NCBI GenBank assembly: GCA_003224785.1
Contig: QHZV01000193.1
Span: 1 to 5,342, forward strand
Length of the DNA: 5,342 bases
Reading direction: 5' to 3'
Source of the DNA: Acidobacteriota bacterium
GTDB lineage: Bacteria > Acidobacteriota > Terriglobia > Terriglobales > Acidobacteriaceae
In this document: piece after piece, positions 1 through 5,342 of the stretch
How the letters are laid out: every line of letters begins with the position of its first letter
Position numbering within the stretch: the stretch's first letter is position 1
Position numbers and translations under genes: made by a program
Notes under the pieces: model-generated
Database searches by the model: none
Told to the model about the DNA's origin: nothing
Seen by the model: only the letters and a program-made list of their open reading frames with translations

Positions 1-765
1 CAACTGTTCCCGCGACACATTACGCAACTGCCGACTTTGGAAGTGCACGGGTTCTGCCGTCCGGCGCGAAGTGTGAGCGGCGACTACTACGATTTTGTTC
101 CGCTCGGACGTGAAAAACTGATGCTCGCGGTTGGCGACGTGAGCGGAAAAGGGATTTCCGCCGCCCTGCTGATGGCCACCATCCACTCCGCAGTGCGGGC
201 TTATTCTATGGAAGGGATCCCTGCGCTGCGCCAAGTGCAACTGGTGGGTGCGGGTGCCGTATTGATGGAGCGATACGACTCCATACTTCCAGGTGCAGAA
301 GTGGCTCCCGGCACCCTGCTTTCTTTGCTCAATCATCAGCTCTACAACACCACGCCGATGGAAAAGTACGCGACCATGTTCCTCGCGCTCTACGATGGCA
401 GCGAGCGCACGCTAACCTACAGCAATGCCGGACATTTGCCTCCGCTCCTGCTTTCGGAATCGGGCGCAGTTCGCAAACTAGAAGATGGAGGGACAGTAGT
501 TGGCCTGTTTGACCACCTCAACTTCGATGAAGGATCGGTCCAGCTTCGCCCTGGCGAGATTTTTCTCGCCTACAGTGACGGCGTGACCGAGCCAGAAAAT
601 GATTTTGGGGAGTTCGGCGAAGATCGCCTGATCGAACTGGTCCAGGAAAACCGCGATCTATCGCTCGAGCGAATTTCGGAAATCGTGACCGCTGCCGTGG
701 ATGATTGGATTGGCGGCGCCGAGCAGCCGGACGACGTCACTCTGGTGCTGGCTCGTGCGCGCTGA
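1..765 (+). CDS. SpoIIE/RsbU-type PP2C serine phosphatase, C-terminal part (5' end outside window)
   Basis: The reading frame is open from base 1, and its first residues (QLFPRHITQLPTLEVHGFCR) match the typical lead-in to a SpoIIE phosphatase domain, so the start lies upstream; the TTG at position 37 is internal. The 254 visible residues carry the metal-binding PPM/PP2C motifs: SGDYYDF (Asp near fragment residue 28), GDVSGKG (Asp near 46), YSNAGHLPPLL, AYSDGVTEP (Asp near 193) and PDDVTLVL near the C-terminus. All acidic metal ligands are present, so it should be an active Mn/Mg-dependent phosphoserine phosphatase. Family members usually dephosphorylate anti-sigma-factor antagonists (STAS proteins) in partner-switching pathways and often carry an N-terminal GAF, PAS, HAMP or response-regulator sensor, which cannot be seen here. 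About 35 residues between the GDVSGKG and LLNHQLY segments form a longer linker than in the minimal domain. No STAS or kinase partner lies in the window. The domain call is firm; target and signal are unknown. Confidence 0.93.
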   Translation, partial: QLFPRHITQLPTLEVHGFCRPARSVSGDYYDFVPLGREKLMLAVGDVSGKGISAALLMATIHSAVRAYSMEGIPALRQVQLVGAGAVLMERYDSILPGAEVAPGTLLSLLNHQLYNTTPMEKYATMFLALYDGSERTLTYSNAGHLPPLLLSESGAVRKLEDGGTVVGLFDHLNFDEGSVQLRPGEIFLAYSDGVTEPENDFGEFGEDRLIELVQENRDLSLERISEIVTAAVDDWIGGAEQPDDVTLVLARAR

Positions 766-778
766 TTGGATCGCGTCG

Positions 779-840
779 GACAGGAGTCCTGCGTGTCAGC
801 CCGAACAGGAGGGCTTCCACAGGCGAGATGCCTGTCCCCC
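779..840. repeat. Triple-hairpin intergenic repeat (REP-like), possible bidirectional terminator
   Basis: Three inverted repeats stand in a row: CAGG-AGT-CCTG (781-791), AGCCC-8 nt-GGGCT (798-815) and ACAGGC-GAGAT-GCCTGT (819-835), followed by a run of C. The motif ACAGG recurs at 780, 805 and 819. One plus-strand frame translates to TGEMPVPR. From memory, TGxTPVPR-like peptides are a hallmark of dispersed non-coding repeats in Acidobacteriota and Verrucomicrobiota genomes that are often miscalled as hypothetical proteins. The element fills the gap between the convergent phosphatase and Kelch genes, where it could block read-through from both sides, although there is no U-tract. Hairpins are seen directly; repeat identity and terminator role are inferred. 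Confidence 0.5.
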
Positions 841-845
841 GTGAT

Positions 846-1861
846 TCATTTACTCTTCGGAAGCAGTTCGACGGTCGCAACCACCTTCTGGCCAGAAACC
901 ATTCCGCCGACAATAATTAGTCCATCGGAGCTGACTGCCATTCCGCGATGGTCCATTGACGGAGTTGGCACGTTTTGCTGAATAGTCTCCCATGCACTGC
1001 TCTTCACGTTGTAGGCGTGCCGTCGAGCCCAATGCCGTTAAATTCATAGACCTTGTCACTGCCGCCGGCAAAATAAATTCTCTGATCTTTTTCTGATGCG
1101 ACCGCCGCAATTCGATATCGCGCAGCACTCGGAGGCAGCGGCAGCTTGCTCCATTCAATTTTGCGTGGGTCCTTTCGATCAATCTTTCCTATCCAGGCTT
1201 CATCGGATGGCGTAAATCCAGGCTTCCCGGAGGACGCTATCGCGCCGCCCACGTAAACGATGCTGTCGTTCACAATTCCACCGGCATGTCCGAACACTGG
1301 TAATCCAGGAGATGCGGTTGCCGAAGTCCACTTGTCGGTCTCGCTGTCATAAAGTTGGACCTGATTGGTCGGGCCATTCTTGGTGAATCCGCCAATCACG
1401 TACACATAGCGGTCCTTGTAAACTCCGGAGACAGCATCGCGAACGGCAATCGGCAATTCCGCGCCACGATACCAGCGCAGCGCAACCGGTTCGTAGATCG
1501 AAACGTCAGAAACAATGGCTTGCTCACCCTGCGGGTCGGGAACGTATCCGCCAATGAGAAAAACCTGCTCTTTGACACCAGCGGCAGTTGCCCCGAGGCG
1601 TCCCGAACCCGGCACTGGTTTGATGGCAGTCCAGGTGTCGTACTTGACATTGAGCGCATAGGCCGCATTGGTGACCGAGTTCCACGTCTTTTTCGACCCG
1701 ATGCCGGTCATCGAATAGACAAGTAGCTGCCCGTTAACTTTGATTCCGGCTACCGCATTATTCGAGACCGGAACTGGGAGCGGCTGAAGTTGCTCTTCCG
1801 CAGCCACTGCGCACATTATGAATATAGGGAGGCCCAGGAGGAGAAGAAGGATTTTCCTCAT
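846..1861 (-). pseudogene. Exported Kelch-repeat beta-propeller protein, frameshifted before its last blade
   Basis: The protein starts with a signal peptide (MRKILLLLLGLPIFIMCAVAA, then EEQLQ), so the ATG at 1861 is preferred; an ATG at 1879 (MVFWYS) is the alternative, and the longer frame from 2011 would place about 50 non-signal residues in front. No good ribosome binding site decides between them. Four to five Kelch units follow, recognised by VFLIGGY, VYVIGGF, IVYVGGA and IYFAGGS after conserved tryptophans (YDTWTAI, LRWYRGA, DKWTSAT, IEWSKLP). The frame stops at 1004 after NGIGLDGTPTT. A different frame then continues as HAYNVKSSAWETIQQ, MDHRGMAVSSDGLIIVGGM and VATVELLPKSK, ending at a TGA at 846-848. 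This is plainly the missing last Kelch unit plus the strand that closes the propeller, so one gene has been split near 1013-1022. The fold resembles periplasmic six-bladed propellers such as NanM-type mutarotases, but the substrate is unknown. It may be a pseudogene, or the break may be a sequencing or assembly error. Confidence 0.82.
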
Positions 1862-1992
1862 TGAGTACCAAAATACCATGAAGTCCGAGCCTGGATGCTT
1901 CTGGGCCCGGTCTCGGTAAGCCATCACGTCAAGAAAAATGCGCCAGCTTGCATGAAGTAATGTTTCTTGTAAGCTGTTCGAGATCGAATGAA

Positions 1993-2355
1993 ATGCATTT
2001 GATCTGCGCAAAGCGATTAAGGATCAGAAACGCTGCCGCTGCCACGCTGATTGGCGGAACGCTATTGCTCGCCGGGTGTGTGTCTCGGGTGAGCATTGAA
2101 TCCATTAATCATGACCCTGCACGATTTGGTGGCAAAGACTTAAAGGTTGCCGGTCGTGTCGTGAATTCCTTCACAGTCGCAGCCTCAGGAGCATTCGAAC
2201 TGGACAATGGCACAGGGCGTCTGTGGGTGTTTCGGGATAAAAAAGACCTGCCTGCTCACAATTCAAGCCTCACTGTAAACGGAAAAATTGAGCAGGGCTT
2301 CGAGTTCGGGGGACGAAACTTCATCATCATTCTTCGGGAGACGAGCCGGCATTAG
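1993..2355 (+). CDS. Small lipoprotein with predicted OB-fold domain
   Basis: This is a 120-residue protein if started at the ATG at 1993. That start gives a classic type II signal: basic n-region (KRLRIR), hydrophobic core and lipobox LLAGC with the lipidated cysteine at residue 29. ATGs at 1948 and 1960 in the same frame only add residues ahead of the signal; none has a clear ribosome binding site. The mature part (about 33-118) reads like a small five-strand OB-fold protein: IESINHDPARFGGKDLKVAGR, then GAFELDNGTGRLWVF, then LTVNGKIEQGF and FIIILRE. The pattern of an opening 'I-N-P-F-G-K-V-V-G-V' strand and a DNGTGxLWV strand is familiar from periplasmic OB-fold (BOF / tRNA_anti-like) lipoproteins. 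Their ligands are mostly unknown, so no function is assigned. It diverges from the Kelch gene across a roughly 130-nt shared upstream region in which I find no convincing promoter hexamers. Confidence 0.75.
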   Translation: MHLICAKRLRIRNAAAATLIGGTLLLAGCVSRVSIESINHDPARFGGKDLKVAGRVVNSFTVAASGAFELDNGTGRLWVFRDKKDLPAHNSSLTVNGKIEQGFEFGGRNFIIILRETSRH

Positions 2356-2382
2356 TAACCGATGCCCTTTCCTGGCCGAGGC

Positions 2383-2410
2383 GGCGGCAAGAAGCCGCCA
2401 ATTTCGCTTT
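2383..2410 (+). terminator. Candidate intrinsic terminator of the lipoprotein gene
   Basis: A perfect 6-bp GC stem, GGCGGC (2383-2388) with GCCGCC (2394-2399) and loop AAGAA, lies 27 nt after the lipoprotein stop and is followed by AATTTCGCTTTGTT. The downstream tract is only partly T-rich, so termination may be weak. Its tail runs into the -10 region of the tRNA promoter. Confidence 0.45.
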
Positions 2411-2418
2411 GTTATAAT
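2410..2418 (+). promoter_or_regulatory. Extended -10 promoter of the tRNA-Glu gene
   Basis: TGTTATAAT is a perfect TATAAT hexamer (2413-2418) with a TGn extension. It lies 21 nt before the first base of the tRNA, so transcription should start near 2424-2426 and leave a leader of about 15 nt for RNase P to remove. No good -35 hexamer sits 16-18 nt upstream, where the GC hairpin of the preceding gene lies; extended -10 promoters tolerate that. Confidence 0.65.
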
Positions 2419-2439
2419 GGCCTCTGCTTCCACGCCAAT

Positions 2440-2514
2440 GGCGCTATCGTCTAGGGGTTAGGACGGAAGATTCTCAATCTTCAAACCCGGGTTCGATTCC
2501 CGGTAGCGCTACCA
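2440..2514 (+). tRNA. tRNA-Glu, anticodon CTC, CCA encoded
   Basis: A full cloverleaf can be folded by eye. Acceptor GGCGCTA (2440-2446) pairs with TAGCGCT (2504-2510), with a G-U wobble at 1-72. The D arm is GTCT-AGGGGTTA-GGAC, the anticodon arm GAAGA-TTCTCAA-TCTTC with anticodon CTC, the variable loop AAAC, and the T arm CCGGG-TTCGATT-CCCGG. It ends in discriminator A and a genomically encoded CCA. Anticodon CTC reads the GAG glutamate codon, and the 4-nt variable loop also fits tRNA-Glu. It is a single gene with its own promoter and no neighbouring tRNA in the window. No duplicated 3' end or integrase suggests use as an attachment site. Confidence 0.97.
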
Positions 2515-2580
2515 AATATCTCAGCTCCTTGTCCGCCTTTTCGCGGGCGCGCGCGGAATTCTTTACCCGGAACGAAACAC

Positions 2581-2805
2581 TCAAGCGGCGCCCTCCTTAG
2601 CTTTGGCTTCAGTCTTCATAACTTCGGCAAGCGTTTTCCTTCCAGCTTTTTCTGCTTCCTCTTGCGTCGCGGCTTCTCCTGAGCGGAGCAATTCTTGCAT
2701 GGGGCGGACTCGATAAATGTTATAGCGCCAGCCTGTCTGCAGTTGGGTTGCCGTATCGAGCAATCGCTCGATTTCATAAGCGTAATCACCTTCATAGAAA
2801 CGCAT
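2581..2805 (-). CDS. Conserved-looking small protein of unknown function (74 aa)
   Basis: I do not recognise the family. The start is well supported: the coding strand has AAAGGGGG ending four bases before the ATG at 2805, the strongest ribosome binding site in the window. The N-terminal half (MRFYEGDYAYEIERLLDTA, then GWRYNIYRVRP) is rich in aromatic residues and looks like a compact folded segment. The C-terminal half (LLRSGEAATQEEAEKAGRKT and onward) is strongly helical, alternating Glu, Ala and Lys, and the tail KTEAKAKEGAA is probably disordered. There is no signal peptide or membrane segment, so it should be cytoplasmic. It stands alone, convergent with the tRNA and 211 nt beyond the end of the MoxR gene. 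Only a short GC-rich stretch with weak dyads (2531-2557) separates it from the tRNA. Confidence 0.7.
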   Translation of the reverse strand: MRFYEGDYAYEIERLLDTATQLQTGWRYNIYRVRPMQELLRSGEAATQEEAEKAGRKTLAEVMKTEAKAKEGAA

Positions 2806-2992
2806 GATGCCCCCTTTCAGTGTTGACGTGCCTGCGATGGTGAATGTGATAACCGGGATGGCTGCGACTATGCCAAAAGTTCATTTCGCCAGCAAGATCG
2901 CGGTTAAAACCCTGACTTCGGAAGTTCTGAAAACAAGCGCGTGTAGCACAAACAGGAAGATCCCGTGAGCAGAATTGCGGAGAAATTAAGAT

Positions 2993-3004
2993 GGCTGATT
3001 AGCC
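2993..3004 (-). terminator. Weak candidate terminator after the MoxR gene
   Basis: On the coding strand GGCT-AATC-AGCC forms a 4-bp stem 13 nt after the MoxR stop and is followed by ATCTTAATTTCTCC, a loose T-rich tract. An outer inverted repeat, GGAAGAT (2955-2961) with ATCTTCC (3008-3014), encloses it. The stem is short, so this is only a suggestion. Confidence 0.25.
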
Positions 3005-3016
3005 GAAATCTTCCAG

Positions 3017-3976
3017 TTACACCGGCACAGGAACTGAATCCACAATTTCTTGGATGATTTCTTCGGTGCTGATAGATTTTTTCAGGCCTGACGAGTGCAT
3101 GCCGTGGATCGCAACGCGGTGCGCAAAAACGGGGACTGCTAGAGGCTTGAAATCTTCAGGAACGCAAAACCCGCGACCATCGAGGAACGCCATCGCCTGG
3201 GCGGCGCGGTAGAGCATTTGTGACCCGCGCGGCGAAACTCCGAGCGTCAGCTTTTCGTGCTTACGGGTGCGGGCAACAATTTCGAGCGCATACTTTACAA
3301 GTGAATCGTCAACTTCCACTCGCGTGACCACCTGTTGCATTTCAAGTATGTCAGCGCTGCTCAATATAGGTTCGAGATTTTCCAGTTGAGCTGTGCCAGC
3401 CTCAGCCCGGAGAATCTCGCGTTCTGACTTGCTATCCGGATAACCCATGTGCAGGCGCATCAGGAAGCGATCCAGTTGCGATTCGGGCAACGGATAAGTG
3501 CCATGGTGCTCAACCGGATTCTGCGTGGCGATCACCAGGAAAGGTTGCGGAAGCGGAAAGCATCGCGCGTCAACCGTGATCTGGCCCTCGTTCATAGCTT
3601 CGAGCAGGGCGGACTGTGTTTTTGGTGTCGTGCGGTTGATTTCATCTGCCAATAAGACGTTGGTGAAAATCGGCCCGCGCTTAAACTCGAATTGTTCTTC
3701 GGTTGCGGAATAGATCGAAATCCCGATTATGTCCGAGGGAAGCATGTCGCTGGTGAACTGGACGCGCTGGAAGCTGCATCCGAGCGCCCGTGCCATGGCG
3801 TGAGCAAGAGTCGTCTTTCCGACACCGGGGACGCCTTCTATCAACAAGTGGCCGCGCGAAAGCACCGAAACCAGCGCCAGGCGGACCACTTCATCCTTGC
3901 CGCGGATGACTTTCTTAAGTTCATTTTCCAGCCGGGTGGCCCGGTGCGATGCGGCAATGACGGTTTCAAGCGACAT
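3017..3976 (-). CDS. MoxR-family AAA+ ATPase
   Basis: This 319-residue protein has the full MoxR AAA+ set: Walker A GVPGVGKTT (48-56), Walker B VLLADEINR (107-115), sensor 1 ATQNP (150-154), the LDRF segment (168-171) and sensor 2 in GVSPRG (246-251) in the C-terminal lid domain. The start at 3976 (MSLETVIAAS) is chosen because family members begin just ahead of the helix leading to VIRGKDEVV; the frame extends 28 residues upstream to 4060 without family-like sequence. MoxR ATPases act as chaperones that mature or insert metal cofactors or assemble complexes, usually with VWA-domain and DUF58 partners encoded directly downstream. Here those partners are missing: the next gene on the strand is a 74-residue unknown protein 211 nt away. 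The htpX gene lies 127 nt upstream on the same strand, which suggests a link with envelope protein quality control, but that is inference. No ribosome binding site precedes the chosen start. Confidence 0.93.
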   Translation of the reverse strand: MSLETVIAASHRATRLENELKKVIRGKDEVVRLALVSVLSRGHLLIEGVPGVGKTTLAHAMARALGCSFQRVQFTSDMLPSDIIGISIYSATEEQFEFKRGPIFTNVLLADEINRTTPKTQSALLEAMNEGQITVDARCFPLPQPFLVIATQNPVEHHGTYPLPESQLDRFLMRLHMGYPDSKSEREILRAEAGTAQLENLEPILSSADILEMQQVVTRVEVDDSLVKYALEIVARTRKHEKLTLGVSPRGSQMLYRAAQAMAFLDGRGFCVPEDFKPLAVPVFAHRVAIHGMHSSGLKKSISTEEIIQEIVDSVPVPV

Positions 3977-3983
3977 GAAGGCG

Positions 3984-3989
3984 ATTTTA
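3984..3989 (-). promoter_or_regulatory. Possible -10 element giving a leaderless MoxR transcript
   Basis: The coding strand reads TAAAAT exactly seven bases before the MoxR ATG, so transcription from it would begin at or next to the A of the start codon. This fits the absence of a ribosome binding site there. No clear -35 hexamer lies upstream. If real, MoxR can be transcribed independently of htpX. Confidence 0.3.
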
Positions 3990-4102
3990 CTATGCGGCTC
4001 TGCTGGGCAGATTGTTACCTTAGTGACCAAGTTCGAGCCGTGGGCGATAGTCGAGAGCAAGCTGCCCTGAACGCTTGCCGCTCATAGCTCGAAGCTCACT
4101 GC

Positions 4103-4960
4103 TTATTGCATCGTAAATTCCGCCGGCCTGCCGGTCAGGCGCTCGATTCGTTTCGCAATCGGCGGATGCGTCATGAACAAGCTGCCAAAGCCTCCGAGGA
4201 ACGGCTGAATGATAAACAAGTGCGCCGTTGATGGCGTCGCCTGAAGCGGCACACGCTTCGAGTATGCGTCGAGCTTGGACAACGCGCTGGCAAGAGCATA
4301 TGGATTGCCGGTAAAATGCGCTCCGGTTTCGTCGGCCTGGTACTCGCGCGAACGGGAAATCGCAAGCTGGATCATGAAGGCCGCGATCGGGGCGAGTATC
4401 AGCATGAAAAGCGCGCCAATTCCCCCGCCGCGGTTGTTGTCATCGCGCTCGTACCCGCCGAAGATCATTCCCCATCGCCCGATCTCGGAGACATAAGTAA
4501 TCGCACCCGCAACCGTTGCCGCGATCGAGCTAATCAGGATGTCGCGGTTGCGGACGTGACCGAGCTCATGTGCCAGCACTCCTTCGAGTTCCTCGTCGTT
4601 CAGCAGATTCAGAATGCCCTGGGTCACGGCGACCGAGGCGTGCGACGGATTGCGTCCGGTAGCGAAGGCATTGGGTGAGTCGTTGTGAATCACGTATATT
4701 TTTGGCATCGGCAGCCCAATTTTTTGCGTGAGCCGCTCAACAATTTGATAAGCGCGAGGGAGTTCTTCGCGCGTGACTGGTTGTGCGCGGTACATTGCCA
4801 GCGCCAACTTGTCGGAGAAAAAATATGAGACAAAGTTCAGTACGGCTGCCACGACCAGCGCGAGCAGCATCCCATTCGGTCCACCGAAAACTCGGCCGAT
4901 CGACATCAGCACCAGGGTCAGCGCAGTCAGCAAGAACGCGGTTTTAAATGTGTTTCTCAT
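4103..4960 (-). CDS. htpX: HtpX-type M48 membrane zinc metalloprotease
   Basis: At 285 residues this is close to the usual HtpX length. It has the zinc motif HELGH (131-135, catalytic Glu132), the third zinc ligand Glu206 in SREYQAD, and the conserved NAFATGRNPSHASVAVTQGI segment (97-116). Hydrophobic segments at about 7-24, 29-48, 143-158 and 181-200 give the expected four-helix membrane layout with the catalytic domain facing the cytoplasm. HtpX degrades misfolded or damaged inner-membrane proteins, overlapping in role with FtsH. The ATG at 4960 gives a natural start (MRNTFKTAFLLT); an AGGGG sits too far upstream (about 15 nt) to be a good ribosome binding site. The gap to MoxR downstream holds a 6-bp inverted repeat (4057-4062 with 4073-4078) lacking a U-tract, so read-through into MoxR is possible. 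Upstream, 274 nt separate it from the next gene, with no obvious heat-shock or CpxR-type site that I can see. Confidence 0.93.
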   Translation of the reverse strand: MRNTFKTAFLLTALTLVLMSIGRVFGGPNGMLLALVVAAVLNFVSYFFSDKLALAMYRAQPVTREELPRAYQIVERLTQKIGLPMPKIYVIHNDSPNAFATGRNPSHASVAVTQGILNLLNDEELEGVLAHELGHVRNRDILISSIAATVAGAITYVSEIGRWGMIFGGYERDDNNRGGGIGALFMLILAPIAAFMIQLAISRSREYQADETGAHFTGNPYALASALSKLDAYSKRVPLQATPSTAHLFIIQPFLGGFGSLFMTHPPIAKRIERLTGRPAEFTMQ

Positions 4961-5234
4961 AGATTAGCGAGTAGCCCCTAACAGATAGATGCGGCGCAGG
5001 GGCGGTGGATGCATGTCATTGAATGAACGCCCGATATGCGAGTTCTTGCAGGCCAAACCTCAACTTCGCCGCCAAAGCAGATTTCAGGGGTTTTGAATTG
5101 CAAATCTTGAGCACGGCCTCATCGAGGCGGTCGAATAGTTCGCATTGAGCATGATTCGCCCTCCTCTGCGAACTCTGCGATCTCTGGTTAAAAGCTTTGA
5201 ATTCTGTGACGAGATCCGCGGCGAAGAATTGTTT
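4961..5234. other. Intergenic region upstream of htpX
   Basis: This 274-nt gap has no gene I can support. It presumably holds the htpX promoter, but I find no convincing hexamer pair. On the minus strand it contains a 72-codon stretch (5016-5234) that is open and in frame with the gene ending at 5235 but has no ATG, and a 22-codon ORF (5084-5152) with a well-placed GGAGG. It also contains the 9-nt micro-repeat listed separately. It may include decayed coding sequence. Confidence 0.5.
5164..5190. repeat. Tandem 9-nt micro-repeat CTCTGCGAN (2 copies and a degenerate third)
   Basis: CTCTGCGAA (5164-5172) and CTCTGCGAT (5173-5181) are followed by CTCTGGTTA (5182-5190) and then AAA. From memory, sequences of the form CTCTGCG...CTCTG(C)GGTTAA are dispersed between genes in many unrelated bacterial genomes, including Acidobacteriota. 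The repeat itself is seen directly; the family link is recollection and should be tested. Confidence 0.5.
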
Positions 5235-5342
5235 TCAGCCCTTGCGGCGAATGGCGCGCGAGAGCGTTTGATCGAGTGCAGCTTTAGCCGACGCGTAATC
5301 CTGGTCGGAAAGCTGCCCTTGTTTGTGCTCCATCTCGAGCTG
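5235..5342 (-). CDS. C-terminal end of an unidentified protein (5' end outside window)
   Basis: From the window edge the minus strand is open for 35 codons to a TGA at 5235-5237. The visible residues (LEMEHKQGQLSDQDYASAKA, then ALDQTLSRAIRRKG) form a charged amphipathic helical tail. The pattern 'E-G-LSDQDY-AKAALDQTL-RAI-RK' is typical of C-termini of Acidobacteriota proteins that I associate loosely with zinc-ribbon or CcmI-like cytochrome c biogenesis neighbours, but a 35-residue tail cannot establish this. The regular coding pattern and natural basic ending support a real gene. It lies upstream of htpX on the same strand, 274 nt away. Confidence 0.65.
   Translation of the reverse strand, partial: QLEMEHKQGQLSDQDYASAKAALDQTLSRAIRRKG

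Noticed and set aside
850..1182. 110-codon minus-strand ORF overlapping the Kelch 3' end
   Set aside because: It is neither the Kelch frame nor the frame of the last Kelch unit, and its translation is low-complexity and unlike a protein family.
1948..1992. Upstream start codons for the lipoprotein
   Set aside because: They place non-signal residues before the basic n-region of the lipoprotein signal and have no ribosome binding site.
2531..2557. GC-rich dyad TCCGC/GCGGA as a terminator between the tRNA and the 74-aa gene
   Set aside because: It has only a 5-bp stem with a 16-nt loop and lacks a clear T-tract in either direction.
2440..2580. tRNA 3' end as a phage or island attachment site
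   Set aside because: No duplicated tRNA end, integrase or mobile gene is visible in the window.
2915..2925. Palindrome ACTTCGGAAGT as an operator
   Set aside because: It is short, single, and far from any promoter I can identify.
2838..2969. 43-codon plus-strand ORF between the 74-aa gene and MoxR
   Set aside because: It has no ribosome binding site, no recognisable features, and a length expected by chance.
3692..4087. 131-codon plus-strand ORF antisense to MoxR
   Set aside because: It is a shadow of the strongly supported MoxR coding frame.
4316..4678. 120-codon plus-strand ORF antisense to htpX
   Set aside because: It is a shadow of the htpX frame, whose zinc motifs make that frame certain.

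Overview
The window reads as an ordinary chromosomal stretch of a moderately GC-rich Gram-negative-type bacterium. A lipoprotein with a lipobox, exported beta-propeller logic, a SpoIIE-type phosphatase of the 'CRPARSVSGDYYDF' kind, intergenic hairpin elements that translate to a 'TGEMPVPR' peptide, and CTCTGCG micro-repeats together suggest Acidobacteriota (Terriglobia/Koribacter-like). That assignment is an impression from memory of such sequences, not a measured result.

Layout. (1) 1-765, plus strand: C-terminal catalytic part of a SpoIIE/RsbU-type PP2C phosphatase, cut by the window start. (2) 766-845: a convergent intergenic gap almost filled by three small hairpins, probably a dispersed repeat that may also stop transcription. 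(3) 846-1861, minus strand: an exported Kelch-repeat beta-propeller protein whose last blade is in another reading frame, so it is annotated as frameshifted. (4) 1993-2355, plus strand: a small OB-fold-like lipoprotein diverging from the Kelch gene, followed by a GC hairpin. (5) 2410-2514, plus strand: an extended -10 promoter and a complete tRNA-Glu(CTC) with encoded CCA. (6) 2581-2805, minus strand: a 74-residue unknown protein with a strong ribosome binding site. (7) 3017-3976 and 4103-4960, minus strand: a MoxR-family AAA+ ATPase downstream of an HtpX-type membrane zinc protease. (8) 4961-5234: a gap holding a 9-nt micro-repeat and an in-frame open stretch without a start codon. (9) 5235-5342, minus strand: the last 35 residues of another gene, cut by the window end.

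Functionally the clearest pairing is HtpX and MoxR: a membrane quality-control protease and a chaperone-like ATPase on the same strand, 127 nt apart. The DUF58 and VWA partners usual for MoxR are absent downstream. The other genes look like unrelated neighbours. I see no defence system, mobile element, CRISPR array or biosynthetic cluster. The observations most worth a second look are the broken Kelch gene, with a possible short-direct-repeat deletion at the break, and the two intergenic repeat elements.
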